Part shown: positions 1 through 9,734 of the stretch, in pieces
How the letters are laid out: every line of letters begins with the position of its first letter
How positions within the stretch are numbered: position 1 is the first letter of the stretch
Assembly (NCBI RefSeq): GCF_020283565.1
Contig: NC_060061.1
Location: 41,081,362 to 41,145,361, forward strand
Direction: 5' to 3'
Length of the DNA stretch: 64,000 nucleotides
DNA from: Trifolium pratense
Lineage: Eukaryota > Streptophyta > Magnoliopsida > Fabales > Fabaceae
Notes under the pieces: model-generated
The model's input: only the letters and a program-made list of their open reading frames with translations
Told to the model about the DNA's origin: nothing
Databases searched by the model: none
Position numbers and translations under genes: made by a program

Positions 1-312
1 AAATGTGGATTGACAAAAAAATATCCATTTAAAAACGGAACGGATTGGGGCTAGTGATGAATCGATGTGTAATTAAAACATTAAACATGTTTTAATGACT
101 CATTTGACCACTGTTAATTAACTAATAAAAATTAATTAATTTTGTGACTAAAAAATAACACATCATTCAGACTCAAGCCCGGCCACAGCCGGCCGAACGG
201 ACGGCGACGCGTGATGTTCAAGAGTAGTGTGTGGTCCACCGTTTACAAAACGGAATATTCCTTGGGCCACACCTCAATTAGTCACCATTGGGATATAAAT
301 ACTATTAGGAGA
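1..312. other. Intergenic, no feature recognised
   Basis: AT-rich sequence with a short GC-rich patch near 175-215. No open reading frame, RNA gene or recognisable repeat terminus was seen. Confidence 0.5.
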
Positions 313-480
313 ATGTTAACTTGTGCCCTTAAGGGCACATGTTAAGAAGATAAATGTGGAAAAAATTTATTGAACTTGTGGTGTATTCAATTATCTAAAC
401 ATTAAATTCTTTGTATCATTAAATGCTATATTACTATTTTTAGATAGCTTAACATGTGCCCTTAGGGCACAAGTTAACAT
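313..480. mobile_element. Small MITE with palindromic termini
   Basis: The two ends are inverted repeats of about 33 bases with one or two differences. Each end is itself palindromic around the core GTGCCCTTAAGGGCAC (left) or GTGCCCTTAGGGCAC (right). The interior is only about 100 bases and non-coding. Termini of this kind define non-autonomous DNA elements in legumes. No clear target-site duplication was identified, so the superfamily is left open. Confidence 0.7.
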
Positions 481-932
481 GAGTGTTTATATTCTTTTTC
501 ATTTCTTGTTTTAAAAAAAAACACTAGTGTTTATATTCTTTTTCATTTCAATCACATATTGGTTCAACAGTTCAACTTACACAAATTAAATAAACATTGA
601 TGAGTTCATTTCAATCACATATTGGTTCAACTTCCACTTAATGTTTCCTTTGGTAGTTCTCAAGTTGCTTTGAATTGAAACAGAATCGAAAAAATAAACT
701 TATTCTTACCGGAGAGAGTAATTTTTGTAAAATCTATAAAATTGAAATAAAATAATAAAAGTAACATCTTGATATTTGCAATATTATTTGTATGCAAATA
801 GTCAGCATTAAAAAGAAATACCACATGAATAGACTGGTGTGATTATAATTTAAATACTTAAAAAAAAATGTTCTTAGAACTACACACGACTCACAAAAAT
901 AATAGGATGTTTTGGAAAAAAATTATCCTAAA
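481..932. other. Intergenic, AT-rich
   Basis: A stretch of about 20 bases (attcttttt catttc type) occurs twice near 488-550, and a phrase around TTCAATCACATATTGGTTCA occurs near 546 and 607, so there are short direct duplications. No gene is supported. Confidence 0.4.
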
Positions 933-1562
933 TAAGGATGGCAATTTGACTCATACCCAGAGGGTACCCGCAAAAATTACCCACAACGATAGGGTAAAAA
1001 CCCGCATTTTGGGTACGGGCACGGGTATGGATAATTACCCGCAAAAATGAACGGGTATGAGTGCGGATACGGGTACCTTAGTACCCACCCCGCCCCATGC
1101 CCGCATAATATATATTTATTTATTTTATTTATATTATTATATTATAATATATGTAAATCAATTTAAAACAATACAACTCTACTAAACTATTACATATTTT
1201 TAATAAAAATATTTATTTATAACATAATATAAAAATAATGTGAATATTTAACATAAATATGAACTTTACATAAGGTTAGTAATAATTTTGTTTATAATTT
1301 TTATTAGTCAATATTAAAATCTTTGAAATTTTTTTAATTCTATTAAAATTATATGATATTTTATAATTGATCAATTTATTTATAGTAAAAATGCGGGTAA
1401 CGAGTACGGGTATGAGTATCTAGGTACCCATAGGGTATGGGGACGGGGACAAAAATTGTTACCAACGCGGATATGAGGATGGGTACCAATATTTTTTCAA
1501 TCTGCAGGTATGGGAATGGATACTATAGTACCCTACCCATATCCTACCCATCGTCATCCCTA
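933..1562. mobile_element. Non-autonomous hAT-like element
   Basis: The element begins TAAGGATGGC and ends GTCATCCCTA, an inverted pair. It is flanked by an imperfect 8-base duplication, ATCCTAAA (925-932) and TTCCTAAA (1563-1570), 7 of 8 matching. Subterminal regions are full of GGGTAC/GTACCC-type repeats in opposite orientation near the two ends. Eight-base target duplications and dense subterminal repeats are typical of hAT elements. The central 1090-1380 part is AT-rich and non-coding. A short reading frame at 868-1050 is fortuitous. Confidence 0.7.
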
Positions 1563-2160
1563 TTCCTAAACAAAAGGCAACAAATTATAAAATGACAAAA
1601 GGAAACCACGTGTTGAAAATTGATAAAAGTGACCACAATGGAAAAAGCTTACTACGTCAAAATCATAAAATGTAACCACAAAATGGAATCAATAATAAAA
1701 AATAATTGTAACTTTTTATAAAAGAAAATAAAATAATTGCAACAAAATAACAGAGGACGTTAGTCAGTTAGTGGCTTCCAAAAGCAAGAAAACAAACTTG
1801 TTCATTTTGGACATCCAGCCACGTTTCAGCCTATGATTGTTCCAACTTTAAACATAAGATTTTTTTCTTTTGGTACATTAACTTAATGCTAGAAAATTTA
1901 TCTTAAACCTGAATAAATGGAGTGTCTGAAATTTAAACTCCGACTCTGCATAATATATGTAAAGTTCCTACACATAAAATTGTTTTTTAGTTAAAAAGAG
2001 TATGGGGCAATAAAAAACTAATTTTGTTTCTAAAATTTAAATTTAGTGGATGACTAATTTACTTTTATCTCACTAAAATATATATCACCTTATTTTGTTT
2101 CATCCACTAAAAAAAAACTAATTTTGTTTCACTACCTTAATCTCATTTTTCACTACCTTA
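1563..2160. other. Intergenic, AT-rich
   Basis: No gene or terminus recognised. The last 60 bases hold a duplicated phrase (ACTAATTTTGTTTC near 2018 and 2118) that abuts the truncated hairpin-array element. Confidence 0.4.
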
Positions 2161-3258
2161 CATCAACTCACTGAAACCATTCTACCAGCAAAATGGTTTC
2201 AGATTACAACTCTCTGAAACCATTGTACCAGATAAATGGTTTCAGAAGCAAACACAATTAATAAATTACTCACTGAAACCATTCTACCAGTAAAATGGTT
2301 TCAGAATACAACTATGTGCAACCATTCTACAAGCTAAATGGTTTCAGAAGCAAATAACTAATAATCAACTTACTGAAACCATTCTACCAGCAAAATGGTT
2401 TCAGATTACAACTCTCTGAAACCATTGTACCAGATAAATGGTTTCAGAAGCAAACACAATTAATAAATTACTCATTGAAACTATTCTACCAGTAAAATGG
2501 TTTCAGAATATAACTATGTGCAACCATTCTACCAGTAAAATGGTTTCAGAAGCAAACATTAGTTTTTAATTACCGTTTTATCTCATTTAATTAACTAAAA
2601 ATAGTTTCAGGTCTCCAAAAATTTCATAAAATATACCAAAAGTTCCAGAATATTATCTACTATTTTCCTGGTATAATGGTTACAGTGAGTTGGTTGAGTG
2701 GTGCGTGTTAAATTACAACACACAAGTAACGTATTTAGTAGACAAAAAATGAGATTAAGGTAGTGAAAAATTGCGTTTTTTTTTCTGTGTCCAAATCAAA
2801 CGAACCAAGTCTCTATTTGTAGACAAAAAAAAATTATGAATTTTGGTATAAAAATAAAAAAATAAAAAATTAATTTACAACGAAATAATTGAGTTCAAAG
2901 TATTAAATGAACAAAAATCACGCCCAGCCAACCATTGTGTGACACGTGTCCTACTTTTAAAAAGCAAATTTTTCTCTCTCCAGGTTTTAATCCAGTGTGG
3001 CGCAGGCGCTGGAATCTGATGGATCAGGATGATCTGGGCTGTCTGATTGATCAGACAGTTTTGATGAGATCAGATCTTGGCTGTCTGATGGAAATCAACG
3101 GTCTGTAACCATGGTCCTTCGGTACGCGCGCGACACTGGATCTGCGTCTACTAATGGGTATTTTGGTTAATTAATTAAAAAGAATTGGTATTTTGGTCCA
3201 ATTGAAAAGGTGCACCTTGCTAACTTAGACCTAACTAGGGTCTAAGTTAGAAAACCCC
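2161..3258. mobile_element. Hairpin-array transposon, copy A, left end missing
   Basis: This is the right part of the family seen complete at 3284-5317 and 47809-49945. From 2170 to about 2560 it holds about eight short hairpins of the form TGAAACCATT-spacer-AATGGTTTCA. Then comes a subterminal block (2760-3240) whose inverted counterpart lies at 3300-3780. The right terminus (3195-3258) contains GGTGCACCTTGCTAAC and the internal palindrome TTAGACCTAACTAGGGTCTAA, and ends AAAACCCC directly against a (TA)n tract at 3259-3283. The left subterminal block is absent, so the copy is truncated. No transposase is encoded. Confidence 0.7.
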
Positions 3259-3283
3259 TATATATATATATATATATATATAT

Positions 3284-5317
3284 GGGGGCTGCTAATTTAG
3301 ACCCAGTTGGGTCTAAATTAGCAAGGTGCACCTTTTTAGTTGGACAAAAATACCCTTTCTTTTTATAAAAAAAAAAAAAAAAAAACATATTGGCGCTGAT
3401 CCAGTGTCGCGCGCCTACCGCAGGACCACCGTTACAGACCGTTGATTTCCATCAGACGGCCAAGAGATGATCTCATCATGGCTGTCGGATCAATCAGACA
3501 GTCTAGATCATCCAGCTCCATGATAAGCCAGCGCGTGCACCACACTAGATCTGCGCCTGGAGAGAGAAAATTTTATTTTCAAAAAAGCAGGACACGTGTC
3601 TACTGCTGGGTGGTTGGCGTGTTTTTTTTTCATTTAATACTTTAAACTCAATTATTTCGTTGTAAATTAATTTTTTATTTTTTTATTTTTATACCAAAAT
3701 TCATAATTTTTTTTTGTCTACAAATAGAGACTTGGTTCGTTTGATTTGGACACAAAAAAAAAACTCAATTTTTCACTACCTTTAATTATCTTTATATAAT
3801 ACTGTGAAACCATTTAGCTGGTAGAATGGTTTCACAGTATAACGCTCTGAAACCATTTTACTGGTAGAATGGTTTCAGTGAGTAATTTCTTAATTGTTTG
3901 CTCCTGAAACCATTCTGAAACCATTTAGCTGGTACAATGGTTTCAGAGCGTTGTACTTTGAAACCATTTCACTGATAGAATGGTTTCAGGGGAGTTGATT
4001 CTTAATTGTTTGCTTCTGAAACCATTTTACTGCTAGAATGGTTTCACAGTATAACTCTCTGAAACCATTCTTCCAGCTAAATGGTTTCATAGTAATATAT
4101 AAACATAATTTTTCACTTTCTTAATCTCGTTATTTATATGTTCTATTGCATTTTAAATTATGTGTATCGTACTAAGTACGTTACTTGTGTGTTGTAATTT
4201 AACACGCACCACTCAATCAACTCACTGAAACCATTATACCAGCAAAATGGTTTCAGAATATAACTCTCTGAAACCATTCTACCGGCTAAATGGTTTCATA
4301 AGCAAATAACTAAGAATCAACTCAATGAAACCATTCTACCAGTAAAATAGTTTCAAAGTACAACTCTCTGAAACCATAGTACCAGCTAAATGGTTTCAGA
4401 AGCAAACAATAGTTTTTAATTACCGTTTTATCTCATTTAATTAACGAAAAATAGTTTCAGGTCTCCAAAAATTTCATAAAATATACCAAAAGTTCCAGAA
4501 TATTATCTAATATTTTATTAGAAACAAATAAAAAAACAATTGGTTTCAGAGTACAAATCTATGAAATTATTATTATTATTTGTTAAATGGTTTTAAATAA
4601 TCAGCGGAATTTGTGAAAATAATTTCATGACTTGAACTAGGGAGAGTGAGGTACACAAGAGGGTTCTAAATAATTCATAGTACTTTACATAAAATTTTGG
4701 AAATTTTTTATGGAATTATAATATTTTTAATTACCTTTTTAATCATTTAATTAACTAAAAATAGTTTCAGGTCTCCAAAAATTTCATACAGTATACCAAA
4801 ATTTCCAGAATATTATCTACTATTTTATTATGAAAAAATAAAAAAAAATAGAGCCTCCCTCAGGCCGCACGCGCCCCCACGCGCCTCCGGTGAGAGTGGG
4901 CGTGGGCGACGCGCACTGTTCATCGTCCCCCCCACCCGTTTTATGCAGAAACGGGTCGCGCGACCCGGTTTTTGACCCGGTTCGATCTCCCTCAATACTC
5001 AACGAAACTCGACGTTCCTTATATGGATTTTGATCGTTTTTCAATTTTACAAAGGTTTCCGGTATTAGTTTTTGAAATCGGCGTTCGATTCGCACGTAAA
5101 ATGAGGTCGAAATTTGGAAGAAATTTAAAAAATGTAATAGTTGTTGTTGTTGCATGGGGGGCGCGCTATTTTGGGGGGCGCGCTATTTTATGATGCAAAT
5201 TACATACATGCCCCAGTTGCTCTATTGTTTCAAAAAAAAAAAATGGGTATTTTTGTCCAACTCAAAAGGTGCACCTTGCTAACTTAGACCTAACTAGGGT
5301 CTAAGTTAGAAAACCCC
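3284..5317. mobile_element. Hairpin-array transposon, copy B, complete
   Basis: Starts GGGGGCTGCTAATTTAGACC immediately after (TA)n (3259-3283) and ends AAAACCCC at 5317 immediately before (TA)n (5318-5335). The ends are imperfect inverted repeats, each folding on itself, followed inward by GCAAGGTGCACC. The centre (3800-4400) carries about ten TGAAACCATT/AATGGTTTCA hairpins. A GC-rich segment at 4850-5180 is not shared with copies A or C. The reading frames inside (3442-3645, 4820-5193) lack family features and are regarded as fortuitous. This is a non-autonomous DNA element; the superfamily is not certain. Micron-type elements of rice also sit in (TA)n. Confidence 0.72.
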
Positions 5318-5689
5318 TATATATATATATATATACCTATTATCTCACTATCATTGCTTTATCTCTTATTTCTACATGTTTCTAAATATAAACTTCTTTT
5401 GAAAAAGGAATTGTTTTTTATTATAATTTATTTTTTTCACCATTAGTATCTGGTCGATTGGACCGTCTAGTCTGATTTAGTGGTTACTTCTGTCATCAAG
5501 TGGTTTCAGCACCCTCCCAATTGTTGACGGCAAAAAAATCTCCAAATATAGATGACCAAAGAAATCCAGTTCCTTCAATTTGGTTTTTATATCGAAACAA
5601 AATCTCGATGCAAAAATATTCTTAATGGACTCCAGGCCCATTTTAGGTCCAATAAATAAATGACAATAACATTTGGAAAGAGACGATAT

Positions 5690-5945
5690 ATATTTCTTTG
5701 GATGTAGCTCATCCAACCTCCCTAAAATGCGACATTTTATCAAAAACTATTGTATTTTTTTACATATTTGAGCATATGAGGGTAGAGATGAATTTATGGG
5801 ATATGCAGACCAATGGAAATCCACATTTGGTATGTTTTACAACTAGCTCCAGGAGCAATTTCATGGAAGAATGTGAAAATTAAAGTTTTGTGATTGCTAC
5901 TTCTAATATGGAGACAAAATGTGTTGCATGCTATGAGGCGACATG
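5690..5945 (+). pseudogene. Copia-type polyprotein remnant (RNase H end)
   Basis: Translated in shifting frames, the DNA gives pieces resembling the Copia RNase H region. The piece GAISWKNVK (around 5848) resembles the usual AISWKSVKQ. After a frame change, VIATSNMETKCVACYEAT (5889-5944) resembles VIATSTMEAEYVACFEA. Both frameshifts and stops are present, so it is dead. A hAT MITE (5946-6183) interrupts it, and a Stowaway-like element truncates it just after. No LTRs belonging to it were found. Confidence 0.6.
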
Positions 5946-6183
5946 CAGTGGCGGAGTCAGGAAAAAATATTGCAAACTGCTGCAGGCGTTGAACCTACAA
6001 ACCTCTCCACACTAGAAGCGCTTTATACCAACTAAGCCATGTGTTTCAATCATTAACATTATGTGCACACAAATATAAATACCATATACTTGTAATTTTA
6101 TTAAATTACTATGGGTACTTAGTAATTTCATATTTTTTGGGGTGGTCCATGGCCCAGCCTTGCCACCCCTAGCTCCGCTACTG
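5946..6183. mobile_element. hAT-type MITE
   Basis: Begins CAGTGGCGGAG and ends CTCCGCTACTG, the classic hAT-like CAGNGGCGGA terminus. Flanks GCGACATG (5938-5945) and GTGATATG (6184-6191) match at 6 of 8 positions, as expected of an aged 8-base duplication. Non-coding interior. Confidence 0.75.
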
Positions 6184-6448
6184 GTGATATGGAATGCAAG
6201 TACTCCCTTCGGTCCTTTTTATAAGGAATACTTTGAAGAAAAATTTTGGTCATTTTTATAAGAAACTTTGACCAATTTTCAAATGTTTTAAATTTTTTTT
6301 TTTAAGAAGCTAAATTAGCCCCCCCAAATTGAAATGTTTTAAATGTTTAATTTCACTTATGCTCTTATTTATTATAGGAGAGAATATTCAAAATAAGTTA
6401 GTTGAATTAAGAGTAATTAAATAAGGGTACATGTGAATAAATTTAAAT

Positions 6449-6846
6449 GAGTCAGGATCCGTTGACACCAACTAGTATGACACCAAATGTTACACCTCTC
6501 AATAACATTTTAACCGATATAAATTTTATAAAATCCACCGTTGGATTGAAAGTTTACATCATATAGATCATTTGTGTAAAATTTCAGACAAATCCAAAAT
6601 CATTTGATATGCTATTGAGACACATAAAGATTAACGGCATTTAAAAAAATACAAAAACCGTTAATTTTGATGTATCTCAATAACATATCAAATGATTTTG
6701 GATTTATTTGAAATTTTACACAAATGATCTATATGATGTAAACTTTCAATCCAACGGTGGATTTTATAAAATTTATATCGGTTAAAACGTTATTGAGAGG
6801 TGTAACATTTGGTGTCAAACTAGTTGGTGTCAACGGATCCTGACTC
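6449..6846. mobile_element. Mutator-like MITE, near-perfect palindrome
   Basis: Begins GAGTCAGGATCC and ends GGATCCTGACTC, with a 9-base target duplication AATTTAAAT on both sides (6440-6448 and 6847-6855). The two arms of nearly 200 bases are inverted copies, including the block ATCATATAGATCATTTGTGT. The length of the duplication points to the Mutator superfamily. The interior resembles the MITE at 22531-22863. Confidence 0.75.
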
Positions 6847-7199
6847 AATTTAAATTTATAACAATATTAAATGAAAATAACTATGTACAATGTGTTTCCT
6901 TGTATGTGTAATTTTTTGGCTTAAATATCACATTGGTCCATGTATGTTCCCGTTTTTTTGGTTTTAATCCCTGTATTTTTTTTTTTAAAACAGTCCCTGA
7001 ATGTCCAATTCCTTTTGGTTTTCGTCCCTCCCTTCTCAAAAATGCTGATGTGGCTAACGGCATGATATATGGCATGCTGACGTGGCAAATGAAGGACCAA
7101 AACCATAAAAACAAAATTCCTAAAATAATTTTTTTTTTTTAAAAAAAAAAACTTTAAAAAAACCAATTTTTTTCAAATAGAAAACAAAATTTAAAATAT

Positions 7200-7389
7200 G
7201 AGAAGTGCTAGCAACACACTCCAATAACAAACACACTCTAACACACTCTCTTTTATTGGTTAAAATTTATATGGGTCCCATAAAAGTTATATGGGTCCAC
7301 ATTTTTTTATGGGACCCATATGAATTTCACCCAATAAAAGAGAGTGTGTTGGAGTGTGTTTGTTAAAGAGTGTGTTGCTAGCATTATTC
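7200..7389. mobile_element. Small MITE with 10-base duplication
   Basis: Begins GAGAAGTGCTAGCAACACAC and ends GTGTTGCTAGCATTATTC. It is flanked by a perfect TTTAAAATAT on both sides (7190-7199 and 7390-7399). Arms are inverted copies, with ATGGGTCCCAT-type sequence at the centre. A 9-10 base duplication fits a Mutator-type element. Confidence 0.75.
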
Positions 7390-7535
7390 TTTAAAATATA
7401 TATATAAGAGTGTTAAAATTCAAAATCCATAAGCCTATAGTGTAAAAACTTGTTCACGGTGTACTAAAATTGGTTTAGGACATGCTAAAAAATATGGCTA
7501 TAATGACAGTGTGCTTAAAATTGCACATCAACTTA

Positions 7536-7859
7536 GACCCTGTTTGAATTAGCTTATTTTTGAGTTTATGCAAACAGCTTATGTAATTTTTATGTATTAC
7601 TCCATTGGTTTTAAATTACTTGACATTTTAGAAAAAATAATAATATTAAGAAAGTGTATTTTTGCTCCTTATTTTCCTATTATACCTTTATTTTAATTCA
7701 CCAATATGGAGTATTATAAGTTTGTCAAGGTAGTTTATGATAAAATAACTTATAAAATACAATTTTTACTAGTGTGAACTTATAAAATAGCATAAAACCT
7801 AATTTATATTGTATAAGTTGTTTGAATAAGCTCAAAAATAAGTTAATCCAAACAGAGCC
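7536..7859. mobile_element. Tourist-like (PIF/Harbinger) MITE
   Basis: Ends GACCCTGTTTGAATTAGC and TTAATCCAAACAGAGCC are inverted repeats, bordered by TTA on both sides (7533-7535, 7860-7862). A trinucleotide TTA/TAA duplication is the PIF/Harbinger hallmark. A smaller Stowaway-like piece (7598-7713) lies inside. Confidence 0.65.
7598..7713. mobile_element. Short Stowaway-like remnant
   Basis: TACTCCATTGG at the left and CCAATATGGAGTA at the right form short inverted ends bordered by TA. It is nested in the Tourist-like element and decayed. Confidence 0.45.
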
Positions 7860-8263
7860 TTAATATTGCACAAACTAATAACAAGTGATCATTAAGGCAC
7901 TAAAAAGTTGTTAATAATATAACTTGTCTTACATAAAAAAAATTGTTTTTTTTTTATTTTTTTATTTTTAAAATTAAAAAACGTTAAACTAAAAGCATTT
8001 TTTTTTATTTTAGGGATTTTAAACTTTATTTTTTGGTTTTGGTCCTTCAATAATAACTTTTTTTTTGTTTTAGTCCTTCATTTGCCACGTCAGCATGCCA
8101 CATGTCATGTCGTTAGCCACATCATCACTTTTGATAGGGAAGGGACGAAAACCAAAAGGAATTGGACATACAGGGACCGTTTAAAAAAAAAACATACAGG
8201 GACTAAAACCAAAAAACCGGAACATACAGAGACTAATGTGATATTTAAGCCTAATGTTTTTAA

Positions 8264-9052
8264 GGGTTTTTCTAACCTTTGCAACATTGCACAAGATAAG
8301 AAAGGAGTAATTAATTCCTTCTTTTCTATCTCCCTTATTTTTCTCTTAATTTATTAAGTAGCAACTCTTAATGCCTATTTTTTTTCGTTGTCTCTCTTCA
8401 CTCACTCCCTCTCTCTAATCTCACGCTCTCTTCTCCTCTTTCTCTCAAATTTGGTTGAGAAATACAATAAAAAACAAAACAGTAAATAAAAGAGAACAAA
8501 ACATTGTACCAAAAAAAAAAGAACAAAACAAAACAAAAAAAATAGAAGAACAAAAAGACAGAAATTTAAAAAGTATAAGAGGTAATAGAACAAAATAATT
8601 TTTTTGGCTTTTGATTTGTTTGTTTAGATTTCGTTGTTTGAGATTTAATTTGTGTTTAAAAACAGTAAATAAGTGTTTAGAAGGGATTTGAGGTTGATTT
8701 GGGTCTTTTTGTGGTTTGTTTTGGGTTCCGAGCGGTTTTTTTTTTGGGCGGCGGCCGTCGGACGGCACGTTTGCGAGACGCCACCGAAATCTAGTCCGGG
8801 TGGTGGTCCGCCGCTGATGCTCTTGCTATTCATGATAAACACATGAATGTGTTTTTGAGAGAAAGAAAAAAAAAAGAGAGCTTGAGATTATTAGAGAGAG
8901 AGGGAGTGAGTGAAGAGAGAGAAAGAAAAGAAGAAAAAAAATAGGCATTAGTTGCAACTTAATAAATTAGGAGAAAAATAAGGGAGAGAGAAAAGAAAAC
9001 ATTAATTACTCATTTTTTATCCTGTGCAATGTTGCACAGGTTAGAAAAACTC
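8264..9052. mobile_element. Mutator-like foldback, possible captured segment
   Basis: Inverted arms of about 180 bases start GGGTTTTTCTAACC and end GGTTAGAAAAACTC. Flanks TGTTTTTAA and TTTTTTTAA match at 8 of 9. Each arm holds GCAACATTGCACA and a C/T- or G/A-rich tract. Unlike its neighbours the centre (8600-8860) includes a GC-rich piece (8744-8822) that is not inverted and not AT-rich, so it may be captured host DNA. A minus-strand frame runs through it at 8645-8842 with no recognisable domain. Confidence 0.6.
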
Positions 9053-9093
9053 TTTTTTTAAAATGTTTCTTGTAAAAAGAACGGGAGGGAGTA

Positions 9094-9734
9094 TTGAGAT
9101 TGCGAAACTTTAGCTTGAGACTTGGTATTGTCGATAGTATAGGTAGGCCGTTTAGGATTTATTGAAATAACTATGCAATTTTATGTTGTTTTGTTGGAGT
9201 GAGAGTACTGAGTACCTCTTCTTTTTGTTTTTTTGAAACAGTGAGAGTACCTCTTGTACTCTTGTTAAAGTACACTAAACACAATACTACGTCTGTTCGA
9301 ATATATAAGACATTTTATAAGATATAAAGTCAAACAAAAATTTAAAAGTTTTTCCTATTTTTTTGAGCAAATCAATCAAACACTTAGAGGCAAAAGACAG
9401 ACAAACTAATTAGTGTGTGTTAATTAGTTAAGGTTGCACTAAAGTTACTAGTTCATGTGTGTGTTTTTTTTCTTTCACAAAGGAGCAGATGATCGAATAT
9501 CCATGACTTCATGCATACTACTCGAATCCCTCACTACTAGATTAAATATGTTTACAAAAGAGTAAAGACAATCTTTCATTCAAACAATCTTGACCAAAAT
9601 TTTTGTATCTCTTAACTAAATTTTGAATTAATCAAAAATCAAAAGGTTAAGACAAAAAAAAATCTAATTAGAACATCATAAGAGAAATAAAAAAGTTCAA
9701 ATATTCATTGAGGATTAATTATTAGTTATCAAAC
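9094..9734. other. 3' flank of the LBD gene
   Basis: AT-rich sequence downstream (minus orientation) of the LBD stop codon. It should hold the 3' untranslated region and polyadenylation site, but no signal was pinned down. Confidence 0.4.

Larger units (their letters stand above)
6918..8251. mobile_element. Mutator-like foldback element
   Basis: Starts GGCTTAAATATCACATTGGT and ends ATGTGATATTTAAGCC. Arms of about 230 bases are inverted copies. The flanks TAATTTTTT (6909-6917) and TAATGTTTT (8252-8260) match at 8 of 9. The arms include phrases of the GGTTTTNGTCCCT type that recur in related elements at 14477-15385. The centre is occupied by further insertions at 7200-7389 and 7536-7859. Short reading frames in the arms are not genes. 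Confidence 0.72.
6203..9091. mobile_element. Stowaway-like MITE enlarged by nested insertions
   Basis: The left end CTCCCTTCGGTCCTTTTTAT and the right end TTCTTGTAAAAAGAACGGGA followed by GGGAG form an inverted pair of the CTCCCTCCG type, each bordered by TA (6201-6202 and 9092-9093). Stowaway MITEs are normally a few hundred bases. Here the span is 2.9 kb because at least three foldback elements (6449-6846, 6918-8251, 8264-9052) landed inside it. The pairing of the two ends is an inference from their similarity and orientation. Confidence 0.6.

Noticed and set aside
8402..8842. Overlapping minus frames rich in Phe/Leu and Lys/Asn
   Set aside because: They run through foldback arms and AT-rich DNA, with no domain or matching splice plan.
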